From: Mantis religiosa
Taxonomy: Eukaryota; Arthropoda; Insecta; Mantodea; Mantidae
Direction of reading: 5' to 3'
Length of the DNA stretch: 64,000 nt
Assembly: GCA_030765055.1 (NCBI GenBank)
Contig: CM060955.1
Location: 98,313,037 to 98,377,036 of the forward strand
Part shown: piece after piece, positions 35,530 to 46,568 of the stretch
How positions within the stretch are numbered: position 1 is the first letter of the stretch
Layout: the number at the start of each line of letters is the position of its first letter
Translations under genes and position numbers: made by a program
Notes under the pieces: model-generated
The model's database searches: none
What the model saw: the letters and a program-made list of their open reading frames with translations, nothing else
What the model was told of the DNA's origin: nothing

Positions 35530-36330
35530 GCCATTTTTGTCTTACCTTGCCAATAAATTTTCCCAGTTTTATTATGTTTTCTTCTGATCTTAGATTCAAG
35601 ATTCTTTTGCCCCTTATTTCATTTGATATGTTTTTCCACTTGTGCAAAAGAAATTCGTCTCTCCAATATTTTGTTTTTTGACAGTCAAAAATATAATGCC
35701 AAGTACTATCTTCTTTTTCACACATTGGACATCTTCTCTTAATATATCAGTTCCTTATACCCCTTAAGTATATTACTCCTGTTCTAAACCATGCCAACCC
35801 TTCTCTTCCTACTTTATCACAGATGTCAATATATTTTTCTCTGCCCCAATCATTTTTCAATGTTTTATATAATTTCAGATATCTTTTTTTTTTCAATATA
35901 TTCAATTCTTGTTTTTACTTCTTTCCAGAATCCCTTTTCTATTCTTTCACTATCTAACCATAATCAGCCCATGCCTATTTCCTGTAAAATTTTTTGAATT
36001 TTATATATCCAAGTCTCTCTCCCCTTTATTCTTGTTTGTGCTACCAAACACTGTTTAACGATATTCTCCTTATCTAAATTCCATATTCTGAGGCAATATT
36101 TCAGAATTCTTTCCATCACCTTGCTTTTGTAACCTAATATTCCTAATTCCATTAAAGCCACCTCATTCGGTGAGGATCTAGGTAAACCTAAAACAAGTCT
36201 ACAAATTAGTCTACTTATAACATTTATCGCTTTCCGTCCTTCATCTGGCCCCCATAATTCTATTCCATATAGAATTCTGCTTTCAACAATTGAACCAAAC
36301 ACCCTTTCTAACCATTTTACTTGCATATTT
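35530..36330 (-). pseudogene. LINE ORF2 C-terminal fragment
   Basis: The minus-strand frame from about 36330 to 35964 has SRILYGIELWGPDEGRKAIN and LGLPRSSPNEVALMELG, the region after the RT domain in LINE ORF2. After stops and shifts, a GLAWFRTGVIYLRG stretch and then a Cys-x2-Cys...His...Cys arrangement (CPMCEKEDSTWHYIFDC, about 35680-35735) form the C-terminal zinc knuckle. No RT core is left. The frame runs on into the CA repeat. Confidence 0.85.
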
Positions 36331-36477
36331 GGAAAATGTAAGTAAAAATACAGTCGTCCAGTAGATACCTGCACAATGTGTATTGTGTAACAGTGAGAAG
36401 GCCTTGGCAAAACAAGGAACCAAAAATCAAAATAAGATACAATCAAAAGTGTAACTGGAATCAGTTAAATGTATCAT

Positions 36478-36815
36478 AAAGAAGAAAATGAATAATGATT
36501 ATAAAACTAAATTAACCACCAATATATTTAATTCCAAAGGAGAAAAATTCTTAACAAACTTAAAGCTAATTCCTCAATTACCTCGAAAAACAGCTGTTGC
36601 CATATTCAGACTTCACACTAAACATGACTGTCTCAGCAAACACCTATATAAAATTGGATTGTTATCATCTCCAAATTGTCTGTAATGCAACAAGGAAGAG
36701 GAAATGAATTTGGAATATCTATCTGTGAAGAACTTAAAAACTATCCAGACTTGACCTCAAAATATTGGGAGGCAAGAAGGAGAATGTCTTTGTTGCTAAA
36801 TACCTGAGCATCAAC
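36478..36815 (+). pseudogene. LINE C-terminal fragment (RNase H to zinc knuckle)
   Basis: Frame 36488-36685 carries LPRKTAVAIFRLHTKHDCLS and then a Cys-x2-Cys-like SSPNCL segment broken by a stop, followed by a shifted NLEYLSV and a KYWEARRRM segment. This order matches the C-terminus of LINEs whose ORF2 ends after an RNase H-like domain, where 'F-R-L-x-T-x-H-x-x-L' precedes a C-x2-C...H...C knuckle. Confidence 0.75.
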
Positions 36816-38845
36816 TTCATACACACATACAAATTTAGCTAGTATGGTCCTGCAAACCCATCTCTAAGTGTTTTTCTGTATACTAAGTCTCTTGCAGAAG
36901 TTTCTGAGTTCATAGTAGAAAAAAATCATAAATTTTAACACTATTTAGCTCAGCATTATAAAATTCATTTTAATTATATACTTTCCATAGACATTACATC
37001 ATTCTCCATGGTCCATAAATCATGGAACGACGTTCTAGTTATGTAAGATAGTAATCTTTACTAAACTCTGAAAAACGACGCAAAACTTGACGAAACAAAA
37101 GCAACAAATGAAATGATTAACGGATACCGGACTCGATAATTGTGTTCTTTTCAATTCTTTTCTTACTTCCATTTTATTGAATCAAGGTTGTGGAATACAG
37201 ACATTGCCAAGAATGTTGGCGCGTTTGGAAGTAAAATTATGTAATACCCTAAAACCTTCTTGGATGAAAAAAAACTTGAAATATGCAGGTTTTATTTTTT
37301 TCTTCCTTTTTGTAATGTCTCAAGGATTTTCCGCAACAAGTCGACATAGAATGCTCAAATAGTCAGCATGCAACCCTAAGGCGGTGCAACATCGCCTTCC
37401 AAATGCACACGAAAGGGCTTCAGCATATTAGGGAACATGCTACTTGTATTACCTCCACAACATCGAAACAATATACTCTTAACAATTAAATTAACGTATA
37501 ACCTCTGGCGGACCAGTTTTATTTCAGTCCATTAAAAGCGGATTTTTAAGGAAATTGTCCTATAGAATTTTTACACTACTCGCAGAATACACATGGTTCT
37601 TCTCTGTCCTTGTTTCTCCTGTGCTTTTATTGTTTATCTTTCTCCCTTATCTTTTAGTCTCCCTACATTTACCTCTCTAGTACTTCCATCCACATTCTTT
37701 CCTCTCCATTCGCCCCTCATCAGTTTCTCCTCTCTGAAGCTTTTATGACATGTAATGTTTGAAAATCCCGGTAGCTACGTTTTTCTTTTTCTGGAGCGTT
37801 AATAAAAATAAAAACAAACAAAAGGTATAACACAATTTTGCTCATCTTCCTTCTGCTTGAATGCAGGCGAAACTACACTCATGACTGTGGATGGGAGGTA
37901 TTTTGTATAAATCCTTAAATATTCATCGTGGAAAATTTTAAATTAAGAAGCGTCTATTTATAAACATTTTACACAACATTTAAAAAATAAACTAGACATT
38001 TTTATTTGCCGCGCCATTTGAAGCCCTACCCTCTGGAGGAAGCAAGCAAAACATTATTCATCAGGTATATTACTCGTAACAAACCATTCAGGCAATATGG
38101 TATAAAAATGTAACACACGCGCGTACGTACAGACACAAATATACCCATTCTATATTTGTGTGTATAATATAATCTGGGGTAAAAACATTTTTACAGTATA
38201 ACTCAAAAACGAATATTTGGTTAAATACCAATTTTGCTACTTAAGTTTAGTGTCACCCATGCGTACGACACGATAATTTTCAAGAACATTCCCCATTTCA
38301 AACTATGTTTTAGATGGAATTTTTTTCAAGAATGCTCTAACGATTTTTATTAAAATAGTGTATGTTTGAGACATTTTCATAAAAAATTACATGCACATAT
38401 TGAATTTTATGGGAAGACACTCTGAAGTCTATTTTCTGGATTACCTTTGCATTATTGGCAAATCATAAGGGATAGACAGAAAGATTTATAACTTATTAAA
38501 GCATACCATTTATGTCAAAAACATTTTTGTGCACTTAATCATTTCTGAAATATTTTTGTTATTGTTTCAAATTTCCCAATACTTATATTTTTCTCAGATA
38601 GAAAATCGTTGTTCCTTTTCCTCTTTTCCTGGTTGTATAAAAAGATACTGCATAGCGAAGAGCTCTTAAAGGATCGACTGTTGCTACAGCCCAGTATTCC
38701 CATTTTTCCATTGAACTTGCAAAGAAAATTTAATAAAACCCCTTCTACAAATTACACCGATTAATATGAAGAAGATTACAGAATTCGTATGAATCTAATC
38801 ACATCAACTTGTTAATACTTGTTAATACATCTCAGCTATTTATCG
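36816..38845. other. No recognised feature
   Basis: Two kilobases of AT-rich sequence with no motif, repeat boundary or RNA I can support. Confidence 0.4.
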
Positions 38846-39090
38846 TCACCGTTCCAGGACCTTGATCTCTGTCTAGCACATGTGAAGTGTCCCCTATGCC
38901 CAACGTGGTTCGGAGTCCACGGTATAAGCTGTAGGTGTACTCGCTTCACCGTCACCTTCACTATCACCCGATCATTGGAGGTAATGGGCACCGCCCTCTG
39001 GGTGCCTCCACCTAAGAAATGGGTCCGGTCATCACGTGGTGGGGCGAGGTTACCCCGAAGGCCAAGGTTGCCATATGGGGAGTGTTGATA
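38846..39090. repeat. GC-rich unclassified block
   Basis: A sharp GC-rich island with matching sub-blocks (GGGCACCGCCCTCTGGGTGC is itself near-palindromic) in AT-rich surroundings. It looks like a fragment of a repeat, but no second copy is in the window. Confidence 0.35.
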
Positions 39091-39848
39091 TCCAACCAAC
39101 CATATTTTGTATACAATAATCCATTCCTCAAAATTCTTAAAAACAACCAAAATTACACGTGTATTTAGACACATACAGAGAGAACTGTCATACAGTACTT
39201 CTATAGTTATTCTATAGGTTTACATAAGTGCACATAATGATGAAATACAATGCAAATCAGTACAACAATACTTTCATTCAAAAACAAACACGAGAACGGC
39301 TTTTCCTTTTGTTTTGATCCCTCTACATGCGCTATTCCCCATACGTAGTCTTCCTCATTGAAGAGTCTCAGCGTCCCTGATACCATCTTTCCATAACCTG
39401 AATATACTGATATGCTAGGATGTTGAACATGTTTTCTGTTCCTGGTACTTTAATAATGTGTAATATGAATCATACAAAACTAACAGTTATCTTATTAGTT
39501 GGGTGGCTTCTCCCATTCAAGGAGCTGCAAATGGCATCGATTTTCTTGTTTCACACAGCCAACTCCCTACAGCTTCGGCACCATACAAAAGTGCCCATGC
39601 AAAATCTTCGACTCCAACTAGCACACGAAATAAGCTTTGTAGGCATTACAGAACTTTCTTCCAAACACAATTTTATGTTTCACCTGTTTTGATCCTAATA
39701 ATGTCCACAAACATAACAAAGTGTGTATAAGCAACTTAACGTCTGTATATTGACATGTTTCATTTAAAGGAGACAATAGTCAAATATAACCACAGAACTG
39801 CAACTGACTTTCACAAACAGGAAGACTTAATTTGCGAAATACATTGAT
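39091..39848. other. No recognised feature
   Basis: AT-rich; two overlapping frames near 39420-39730 without motifs. Confidence 0.35.
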
Positions 39849-39860
39849 ATATATCAATAT

Positions 39861-40046
39861 GATGGATAGAGTCAACATGAAAAATTCAATGCCATGGCCG
39901 GGATTTGAACCACGGATCTCCTGGTTTCCGTCCAGTCGCTCTTAACCTTTGAGCTACCATGGCCAACGTGCCTTCCTGACATTAAATTCTCCAGTTGACT
40001 TGTACGGCTAGTGTGGAGAATGATTAATTTCCATCAATTAACTAAA
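39861..40046 (-). mobile_element. Foldback tRNA-SINE, family F, minimal copy F2
   Basis: Exact 12-bp duplication ATATATCAATAT at 39849-39860 and 40047-40058. In its own orientation it has only the inverted 5' block (TTTAGTTAATTGATGG to the ACACTAGCCGTAC block), one tRNA-like core and the GTTGACTCTATCC tail, 186 bp in all. It is the simplest member of the family. Confidence 0.92.
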
Positions 40047-40058
40047 ATATATCAATAT

Positions 40059-40920
40059 ATTCTATATATGTGATAGGGTTGTTAAGGATGTCGATGTATA
40101 TTAATTTTACTAATGTAAAACGTCAAAGCCACATACCAGTAATTACCTTAAACTACTACGATTGTCAGAAAAAACTGTAAATTCAAAATAAATTGGAAAC
40201 ATTAATTAAATATAAAATAATTATATTTCGAGAAGTCTCGACATTTTGAAAACCTAATGGCATTGGTTTTACTATAAAAACACTAAGAAAGGAACATAAA
40301 CAATTTTATTACGTAGTGTAAAGTGTTAACGAAAACCTATATAACAGGGAAACAAATATTAGCAAACGTTTTAAAGACTACGTTGCCTCTCTTATTACAT
40401 AGAAATACAGACATTGAAAAGCATTTTTTGCTTATGATAGGCTTTAAGCGAGAACAGGCTTTGATGTGTGAATGCATATTAAATGCAATTGTGACAGAAA
40501 AAGATGCTTTGGAAGTTTTCCAAAATAAAACTGAACAGGTTCCTATGACATCAAAATTTAAGCTATGGGACAGGATGCACATAAATATTACACAGTGTAT
40601 GTACATTTCAAAAGAGAATGGAAAATAGTTAGCCAAATATACAGAAGAGGAGGGAGAGAGAGAACTCTGAAGAGCGTAAGAAAAAAAAATAATAGCATTG
40701 AAAGAAAAATATCAGAAAAGCACTGTGAATAACTTCAGAAACATGTGACCGTCTGTCCCAGGAAGTCTATGAAGGACTCAACAAAGCAATGCAGAAAGGA
40801 AGAACTACAGGAAGCTAGTATTGCACAAGGAATGGTTGAGTGTTTCAAACGTTTATGAAACTGTGCAGCAGAAGCTCGAAGATGTCGAAACCCTTCCGAA
40901 AGCTCCAAAGAAAAGAAAAA
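40059..40920. other. Unassigned stretch with a 101-codon frame at 40323-40628
   Basis: The frame reads GFKREQALMCECILNAIVTEKDALEV-like sequence with no domain I recognise. Its base use is similar to the surroundings, and stops follow. It may be chance or an old relic. Confidence 0.25.
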
Positions 40921-41155
40921 GCCCGCCTCGGTAGCGTAGATGGTAACATGTCTGCCTCACGTTCAAGAGGTCCCAAGTTCGAATCTCGGTAAGGGTGAGT
41001 TACCTGCATAATGTTTTTTCCGGGGTTTTCCCTTATCCTGAAAGACGAATGTTAGGTAACTCTAAGCTCCATGGACCCCAGACTCATTTGAGCATCATTT
41101 CACCCATTTCATTCATCGTCCGATATGACTTAAGGTTGGAGTACGTAAATCACAA
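40921..41155 (+). mobile_element. SINE family A, full length
   Basis: From GCCCGCCTCGGTAGCG to GGAGTACGTAAATCAC. A-rich sequences flank both sides, so the target-site duplication is not clear. Confidence 0.92.
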
Positions 41156-41811
41156 AAAAGGAGAGATAATTTCGGAGATTGTTTAGAATTATTGAACAGT
41201 TAATGCCGTAGTTCTTCGACACCTTCGCCATAGAATAGCTCCCTATTTCGCTATGTGAACCACTGCTTTTGAAACTGTCCACCACACACCTTATCGGTAC
41301 GATCTGGGAACACCCAAGGGCGCAGTTCGCATGATCTTGAAGGATATTACGTTACTTTATAAAAACAAAAGAGAGACACAGTAAAAGCGTTCAGATTAAT
41401 ATCTTATTATTATTATTTCCAGTATGCAAGTTATACTTTCCTTATTTGATAACATCTAATAATGACAGTAATTCCTTGAAATTATATAATTGCCCACATG
41501 AGCCCACGGGTGCTTTTGTATTTAGAGAGCAAAGGATGAATTTAGGTACTTAATTGACAAAGACTGCTCCGAAGTTGCACGTTAATTAAGATCTAAAAGT
41601 TACAAAAGTTGTTAACTTTGTTTCATGGACAGTATTAAAAGAGCTCAAAACTGAAACAAGTAAAACAACACAGTGGCAGAAAACACATTAGAGAATTTAT
41701 AAAGTCACAATACTTATTCTCGAGCATCTGCATGTTGCCATGTTTATTTGTCTCTCTTCTTCTACTTTGCGATTTATGCTTTTGACCTGTTTCCACATCA
41801 TCAGATCCTAT
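41156..41811. other. No recognised feature
   Basis: AT-rich, nothing recognised. Confidence 0.35.
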
Positions 41812-42060
41812 TTATCCATCTGGCGCATGGGCGTCCAACTCTTCTTCTACCCATATAGTTTGGTATTGAAGGAATGCCTGTGGTAATCTATTTTCTAGTA
41901 TCCGTTCCATGTGTTCCAACCAGTTATTTCTTATTTGATTTATTCTGTCATTTAAGATGGATATGTTTAATTCTGTTATAATATCCTCATTATATATAAT
42001 AAAAATATATATCCCGCACAGAACATAAGATTTCATTTCGGCAGATCCTATATTTCTCAT
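41812..42060 (-). pseudogene. LINE C-terminal tail fragment
   Basis: The minus-strand frame reads ELNISILNDRINQIRNNWLE then HMERILENRLPQAFLQY. The order I-x-x-R-N-x-W-x-x-H-x-x-R-M-x-x-x-R-x-P is typical of the C-terminal end of RTE-type and similar insect LINE proteins. Confidence 0.75.
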
Positions 42061-42855
42061 GGTTCCTTACTTTAGAAAATGTTACACTTATTTTATGCAA
42101 CTGGTGCGAAGACTGACTTTTGACGCAACCCCTTGTCACCTAGGAACACTGAGACGACATATAACTTGATATCAGAAAGACATTAACATAAACAAACGAA
42201 TAAATATAAATAAATGACGTATACCAGAATAGACATATGCCATAATGCTAGCATATACTCCGGAGACCGCCACAGTGACAAGGTCACTCTGCGAAGGTCA
42301 GTAAACTCCCTTTGCAATCCCTGTAAACAAACAACCCTGCTCTATTGTCTGTTTTGCCCTCAAGACAAATTTGGTGCATCTCAGTCGGAGACCAACCCAT
42401 TGTTAAAATCCCATGCGTGCTTCTGATAACAGGCTTTAAGATTTTGACCGTCGCTCAGAACGCATGCTTCCGCATAAATTTTTGCATGCGGACCGTTAGA
42501 GAAAGCGTCTCTGATATTAGGTCCGAAACTGGAAATTCTGAACACTGATCTCAAGTGGGGATAGGTACCTGGCAATGAAAAATTAATATTTGTTCATGTG
42601 ATCTTGCAAAATCCAAAAAAATACCTAGAGTGGGGGTAATTCAAAGTGATGGCGGAAAGTAGGTTTTTCTAGTAAGAACACTTCGGTCCTGTGATCTACG
42701 TGAGACGGACGCATATTCGGCGCCGCCTAACAAGTACACTTTCGGGCCATGCACCGAGACAAAGTGCATTATTCAACAGTCGCTCCAGTGAGAGTTAGCG
42801 CAGAGAGTAATATATAGGGAAGACGATAAATACATCCAGTTCCACTACGCAGTGC
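42061..42855. other. No recognised feature
   Basis: Mixed composition; several short frames at 42214-42575 without motifs. Confidence 0.35.
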
Positions 42856-42867
42856 TACTGCCTTTGC

Positions 42868-43110
42868 GGCCGCACCGTGACTCAGTGGTTAGAGCGCTTG
42901 GCTCTCACCAAGGCGGCCCGGGTTTGATCCCAGGCGAACGCAAAGTGAGATTTCTGGTGGACAACACGGCGCTGGGGCGGGTTTTCTCCGGGATCTCCGG
43001 TTTCCCCCGCCATCTCATTCCACCGGTGCTCCATCATCATCTCATGTATCATCAGTGTCATCGCCTGCGGTGCCGTATGTAGTAAAAGCGGGCGTTAAAC
43101 ACTACACACA
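42868..43110 (+). mobile_element. SINE family B, full length
   Basis: Begins GGCCGCACCGTGACTCAGTG and ends at GCGGGCGTTAAACACTACAC. TACTGCCTTTGC at 42856-42867 and TACTGCCTCTGC at 43111-43122 form a 12-bp duplication with one mismatch. Confidence 0.95.
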
Positions 43111-43122
43111 TACTGCCTCTGC

Positions 43123-43605
43123 GTTTCACATCACAATATTGACAGTGACGCTAAACACAGCAACCACACTGACGACGTCTTTACGGTGGCGAGCAAAGGA
43201 GCCTAAGGATAACAATAAACTTCTGTCTACCAGATTCGAGGTGTCATCATTCAACCCACAACCAGGCAGGACGCACCCACTCCTGAGTACAGATGAGAGT
43301 TCTCATGCGGGAGCTACAAGTCACCTCGAACCGGTTACAATCTCCCTTTCCTTAACCTCCGCACGCCACCAATCCTTAATTGTGAGGCGTTGAGCACAAG
43401 GGAGAGCTCGACGAGTTCCGCTGCGGACCGGACCGCCTCACTTTCGAGGGTTTTATAATAGCTTTCTTCTAAATAAGGAATCTCAATTCACTTATGTTGT
43501 AATACATAGTGACTCACAGCAGACTATGCCTTGTACTTCAGAGATCATGCCGCTGATGTGCATTCTTTTTCATTGCGTTTGCTTTTTCCTTCCCCTGATT
43601 GTTTA
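43123..43605. other. No recognised feature
   Basis: GC-richer than average; frame 43055-43393 starts inside the SINE and is not a gene. Confidence 0.35.
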
Positions 43606-43609
43606 ATGT

Positions 43610-44106
43610 TGTAACGGGATTATATTTTCGTTCATCTTCAACTAATAAGAAGCAAGCCAACTTTTTGTAAGATCCAAGTCGAGTTTTAATCTACTGAGAG
43701 TCGTGAGATCTTTTCTCAGGTGTGGATGCGGATTTTTGGTGAAAATAAAATTTAGATGAGTCCAATTTTGTAATATATTATTTAATTATATAATATGAAC
43801 TATGATTCACTCTTATCTATTATAAATATTGAATAACACTTTTTGAATCTTATTAATTTTCCTTTACAATTACAATCATCGTAACATCTTTCCTCCTTCT
43901 CCAGCAAGACACAAGATTCTCACTTTTTCTAGATTATTGATTTTCTTGTCCCCATAGTAATTCCCACTTTATTTTGTGATTGGCCGATTCACTGACACGT
44001 CATCACACCACGTCATACCACTACTACTTCGGCCAATCACACAACTACATACATTTTTATATATTTATTATTCCTTCGAACATTACTAAACAAAAATACT
44101 GTTACA
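43610..44106 (-). repeat. 3' LTR
   Basis: On the minus strand TGTAACAG...CCCGTTACA. It contains paired inverted CCAAT boxes and ACGTCA motifs (43978-44040). Confidence 0.97.
43978..44040 (-). promoter_or_regulatory. LTR promoter block: inverted CCAAT boxes and CRE-like sites
   Basis: The block starts GATTGGCCGA and ends TCGGCCAATCAC, an inverted pair of CCAAT boxes, with ACACGTCATCACACCACGTCAT between them (two ACGTCA half sites of the CREB/ATF type). It is repeated identically in the 5' LTR at 48050-48111 and, more diverged, in the solo LTR at 29319-29390. Conservation against diverged flanks suggests it is the functional promoter core. No experimental evidence is implied. Confidence 0.6.
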
Positions 44107-44119
44107 AATGCCCCTCTTC
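44107..44119 (-). promoter_or_regulatory. Polypurine tract
   Basis: On the minus strand GAAGAGGGGCATT directly precedes the 3' LTR, where plus-strand synthesis is normally primed. Confidence 0.6.
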
Positions 44120-44179
44120 GAAATATATGGAAAATAACCAAACAAAGGAATTAACAATCTGTTTCCATATATTTCGAAG
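44116..44179. repeat. Inverted repeat next to the polypurine tract
   Basis: CTTCGAAATATATGGAAA (44116-44133) and TTTCCATATATTTCGAAG (44162-44179) are perfect 18-bp complements around a 28-nt loop. Confidence 0.9.
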
Positions 44180-44397
44180 AACAGCCCCAATTAACAATTT
44201 CGTTTACACCAATATTACACAACATCAATACAACATACATAAAATATAATAATATACATACATTGGATGAAATATAATAAATGAACATTTAACAACAATA
44301 AATTAACATTAATTAAAATACAACAATATATTGATGTTTAACAATGTTTTATTTTTATTATTATTTAACACACACATAGTATATATTCAATATTGTT

Positions 44398-45282
44398 TCA
44401 ATTACTGTCAAGGCTTTTATGTGTATAGGGATCAGTATCATTCACTTTAAATGTGTGTGTGTATTTGTTACACAGTCGAGGTTTTGAACTAAAGGCTTTT
44501 CTATTCTTTAATATACACAATTTCAACTGTTCTTTTCTCGCTTGGTCTAAATTGTATGTGTTTTCTAACTTTACTTGTAATATTCTCTGGAATTCTATTT
44601 CTTCCTCCACTTGGCTTCCGCCGTTCTTATCTTTTATTGTATATAATTGGCAACAATGCTTTTCAAGGTCAGTTACATTATTTTGCAATCCATCAATAAT
44701 TAAATTCTTCCCACAATTTTCATTTTCATCGTATTCAATATTACCATTTTCTTGCAAGAGTATATCTTCCACAAAAAACCTTTCATTATTTATATTATCC
44801 CTGTTCTCTTCTTTTCTTCCATCTTCTTCCAATAATTTTATTACTAATAAATCATTTTCTGTCTTAACCTTCATTTCATGCATTTCGAAATTCAATACAC
44901 TTTGCCATTCATATAATAAATCATTACCCACAATTACATCTCTTGCCAAATGTGGAATTACCAACGCAATGAAATTGAAATTCCATTCACCTATTCGGCC
45001 CTTAATTAATACTTGATATTTAATCCTATCCTTTTTCTTCCCAATTGCAGTACTGCAGTAAACGTTACACACATTTAAATATTCCACTTTATAGTTAGCT
45101 AACAGATTTTTAAACAATTCCTCACTTATCACAGTAGAACTGGCTCCAGTATCAATCAAGGCTGTATATTCTTTATCCCATAGGTAAATAATTATCTGAG
45201 GTGGGTTAACTAATTCCTTATTTTTCTGCAAGAGAGTGAGCTTATTTCCGTTATCTTCAACTTTCAATTCGCCCTGTGTCAT
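44398..45282 (-). CDS. Pol fragment: aspartic protease, truncated before reverse transcriptase
   Basis: About 294 codons from the first ATG at 45282; the frame is open upstream and overlaps the end of gag, so it is probably reached by a -1 shift. Near residue 44 the motif LIDTGASSTVI holds the catalytic Asp of a retropepsin; about 80 residues later VIVGNDLL matches the second conserved segment of Ty3-type proteases. A linker of roughly 110 residues follows, with acidic and Asn-rich sequence. The frame ends KYTHTFKVNDTDPYTHKS then a stop: this is the junction to RT in related elements, but no RT follows. Protease matures Gag and Pol in the particle; activity of this copy is untested. Confidence 0.92.
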   Translation of the reverse strand: MTQGELKVEDNGNKLTLLQKNKELVNPPQIIIYLWDKEYTALIDTGASSTVISEELFKNLLANYKVEYLNVCNVYCSTAIGKKKDRIKYQVLIKGRIGEWNFNFIALVIPHLARDVIVGNDLLYEWQSVLNFEMHEMKVKTENDLLVIKLLEEDGRKEENRDNINNERFFVEDILLQENGNIEYDENENCGKNLIIDGLQNNVTDLEKHCCQLYTIKDKNGGSQVEEEIEFQRILQVKLENTYNLDQARKEQLKLCILKNRKAFSSKPRLCNKYTHTFKVNDTDPYTHKSLDSN

Positions 45283-45323
45283 CCTCACCGAACCACTTTC
45301 CAGAGCACAAAATGATTTGGTTT

Positions 45324-46523
45324 TTAGTTTTCCATCTCCCTCTGATTATTACTTTCATTGTTGGTTAGGTTGGTGCTATCGTTTATACTCACATCATTCT
45401 CTGTGCTTTGTGTATTTTCGACTCTTTCATTTTGATTACTTCTTTCAAATCTCACACCCCTAAAATCTCTTTGATTTGCACTAAATAAACTAGTACCTCT
45501 ACCCCTATTAAAATTACTTATTCGCTGATTATTTCCTCGATAAAATCTTACATGGTTTATTTGATCATTTCTTCCAATTCTCGTCGACTGATTGTTATGA
45601 TAATTCCTTTGCACATTATTTTGAACTCCACTTCCTGTTCCGGGAATTACAGATTCATAAGTTCGTCTAGGATCATAACCTCTTCCTTCAAATCTTTGAT
45701 TTCTCACGGGTGCCCCGCCCCAATTTAAACTCGTCCTATTATTCCTATTATTTGTAGGTTGTGATTCCTGTCGATTTCTTCCTCGCTCAATATGGACGTT
45801 ATTATAGTTACCATCACAGGATGTAGTATCATTAATGAGGTTATGTGCTTCAAATTCGGATAATAATTCAATCATATCAGAGAAATCGATAGGCTTAGCC
45901 ACAATTAAATGATTTCTGATATGTGGTGGATAATGACGTATTAGCATGTTGACAATTTCTGTCTCAGAAATTTCGGGATTGATCAACTTACTTTTGTTTG
46001 CTAATTTTAAGAAATATTCAGTCATAGAAATCCCTTTTTTAAACTCAAACCTACCCGTTGCTAACTCAACTTTTATTCTTCTTTGTCTCTCAGGTCCCCA
46101 AAATCTATTTATAAACAGATTTCTGAAAGTACTGTATGTTTCATGTGAAGCCAAAGTTAACCTTAACCACTCAAGAGCATTTTTCTTCAAACAGCGTTTT
46201 ACTATTACCATCCGAAATTCATTGGGAATTCTCTTAATACGGAAATATTCTTCCAATTCCCTAAGAAATACTTTTGGATTATCACCTGATTCCTCATCAA
46301 AACTTGGTGGACTAATATCATTTAGTGAATAATGTACACATTCATTTTGACCTAGACTGTGGAGTTGTGTGTGTGAGGACATGTTCTGTGTGTTTCTGTG
46401 ATAATTAATATCATTATCTGGACTCACAAAATCACTACATTCACTTACTACATCACTAGACTTCTGATGATTGCTTAATTCACCTGGTAAGTCACAATCG
46501 TTTATATTTGTAATTCTAGACAT
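45324..46523 (-). CDS. gag: Gag protein (retrotransposon gag domain)
   Basis: 399 codons, intact. Residues about 75-230 form the retrotransposon-gag domain: FDEESGDNPKVFLRELEEYF, then CLKKNALEWLRLTL, NLFINRFWGPERQRR, and a GISMTEYFLKLANKSKLINP helix. This domain assembles the particle. The C-terminal third is rich in Arg, Asn and Gly (RGRGTSLFS, RGNNQRISNF), likely binding RNA in place of a CCHC knuckle, which is absent. The start ATG at 46521-46523 is 45 nt downstream of the TAA ending the coiled-coil ORF and in the same frame. The stop at 45324-45326 overlaps the pol frame, which is one base back. Confidence 0.93.
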   Translation of the reverse strand: MSRITNINDCDLPGELSNHQKSSDVVSECSDFVSPDNDINYHRNTQNMSSHTQLHSLGQNECVHYSLNDISPPSFDEESGDNPKVFLRELEEYFRIKRIPNEFRMVIVKRCLKKNALEWLRLTLASHETYSTFRNLFINRFWGPERQRRIKVELATGRFEFKKGISMTEYFLKLANKSKLINPEISETEIVNMLIRHYPPHIRNHLIVAKPIDFSDMIELLSEFEAHNLINDTTSCDGNYNNVHIERGRNRQESQPTNNRNNRTSLNWGGAPVRNQRFEGRGYDPRRTYESVIPGTGSGVQNNVQRNYHNNQSTRIGRNDQINHVRFYRGNNQRISNFNRGRGTSLFSANQRDFRGVRFERSNQNERVENTQSTENDVSINDSTNLTNNESNNQREMEN

Positions 46524-46568
46524 TTCTTTCCCGTTATTTACTTTTCTAGCCTGTAATGCAATTACAAC

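Noticed and set aside
35271..35725. Poly-Cys-Val protein joined to a zinc-knuckle-like segment
   Set aside because: The repeat part is the CA microsatellite; only the segment above about 35530 is LINE coding relic.
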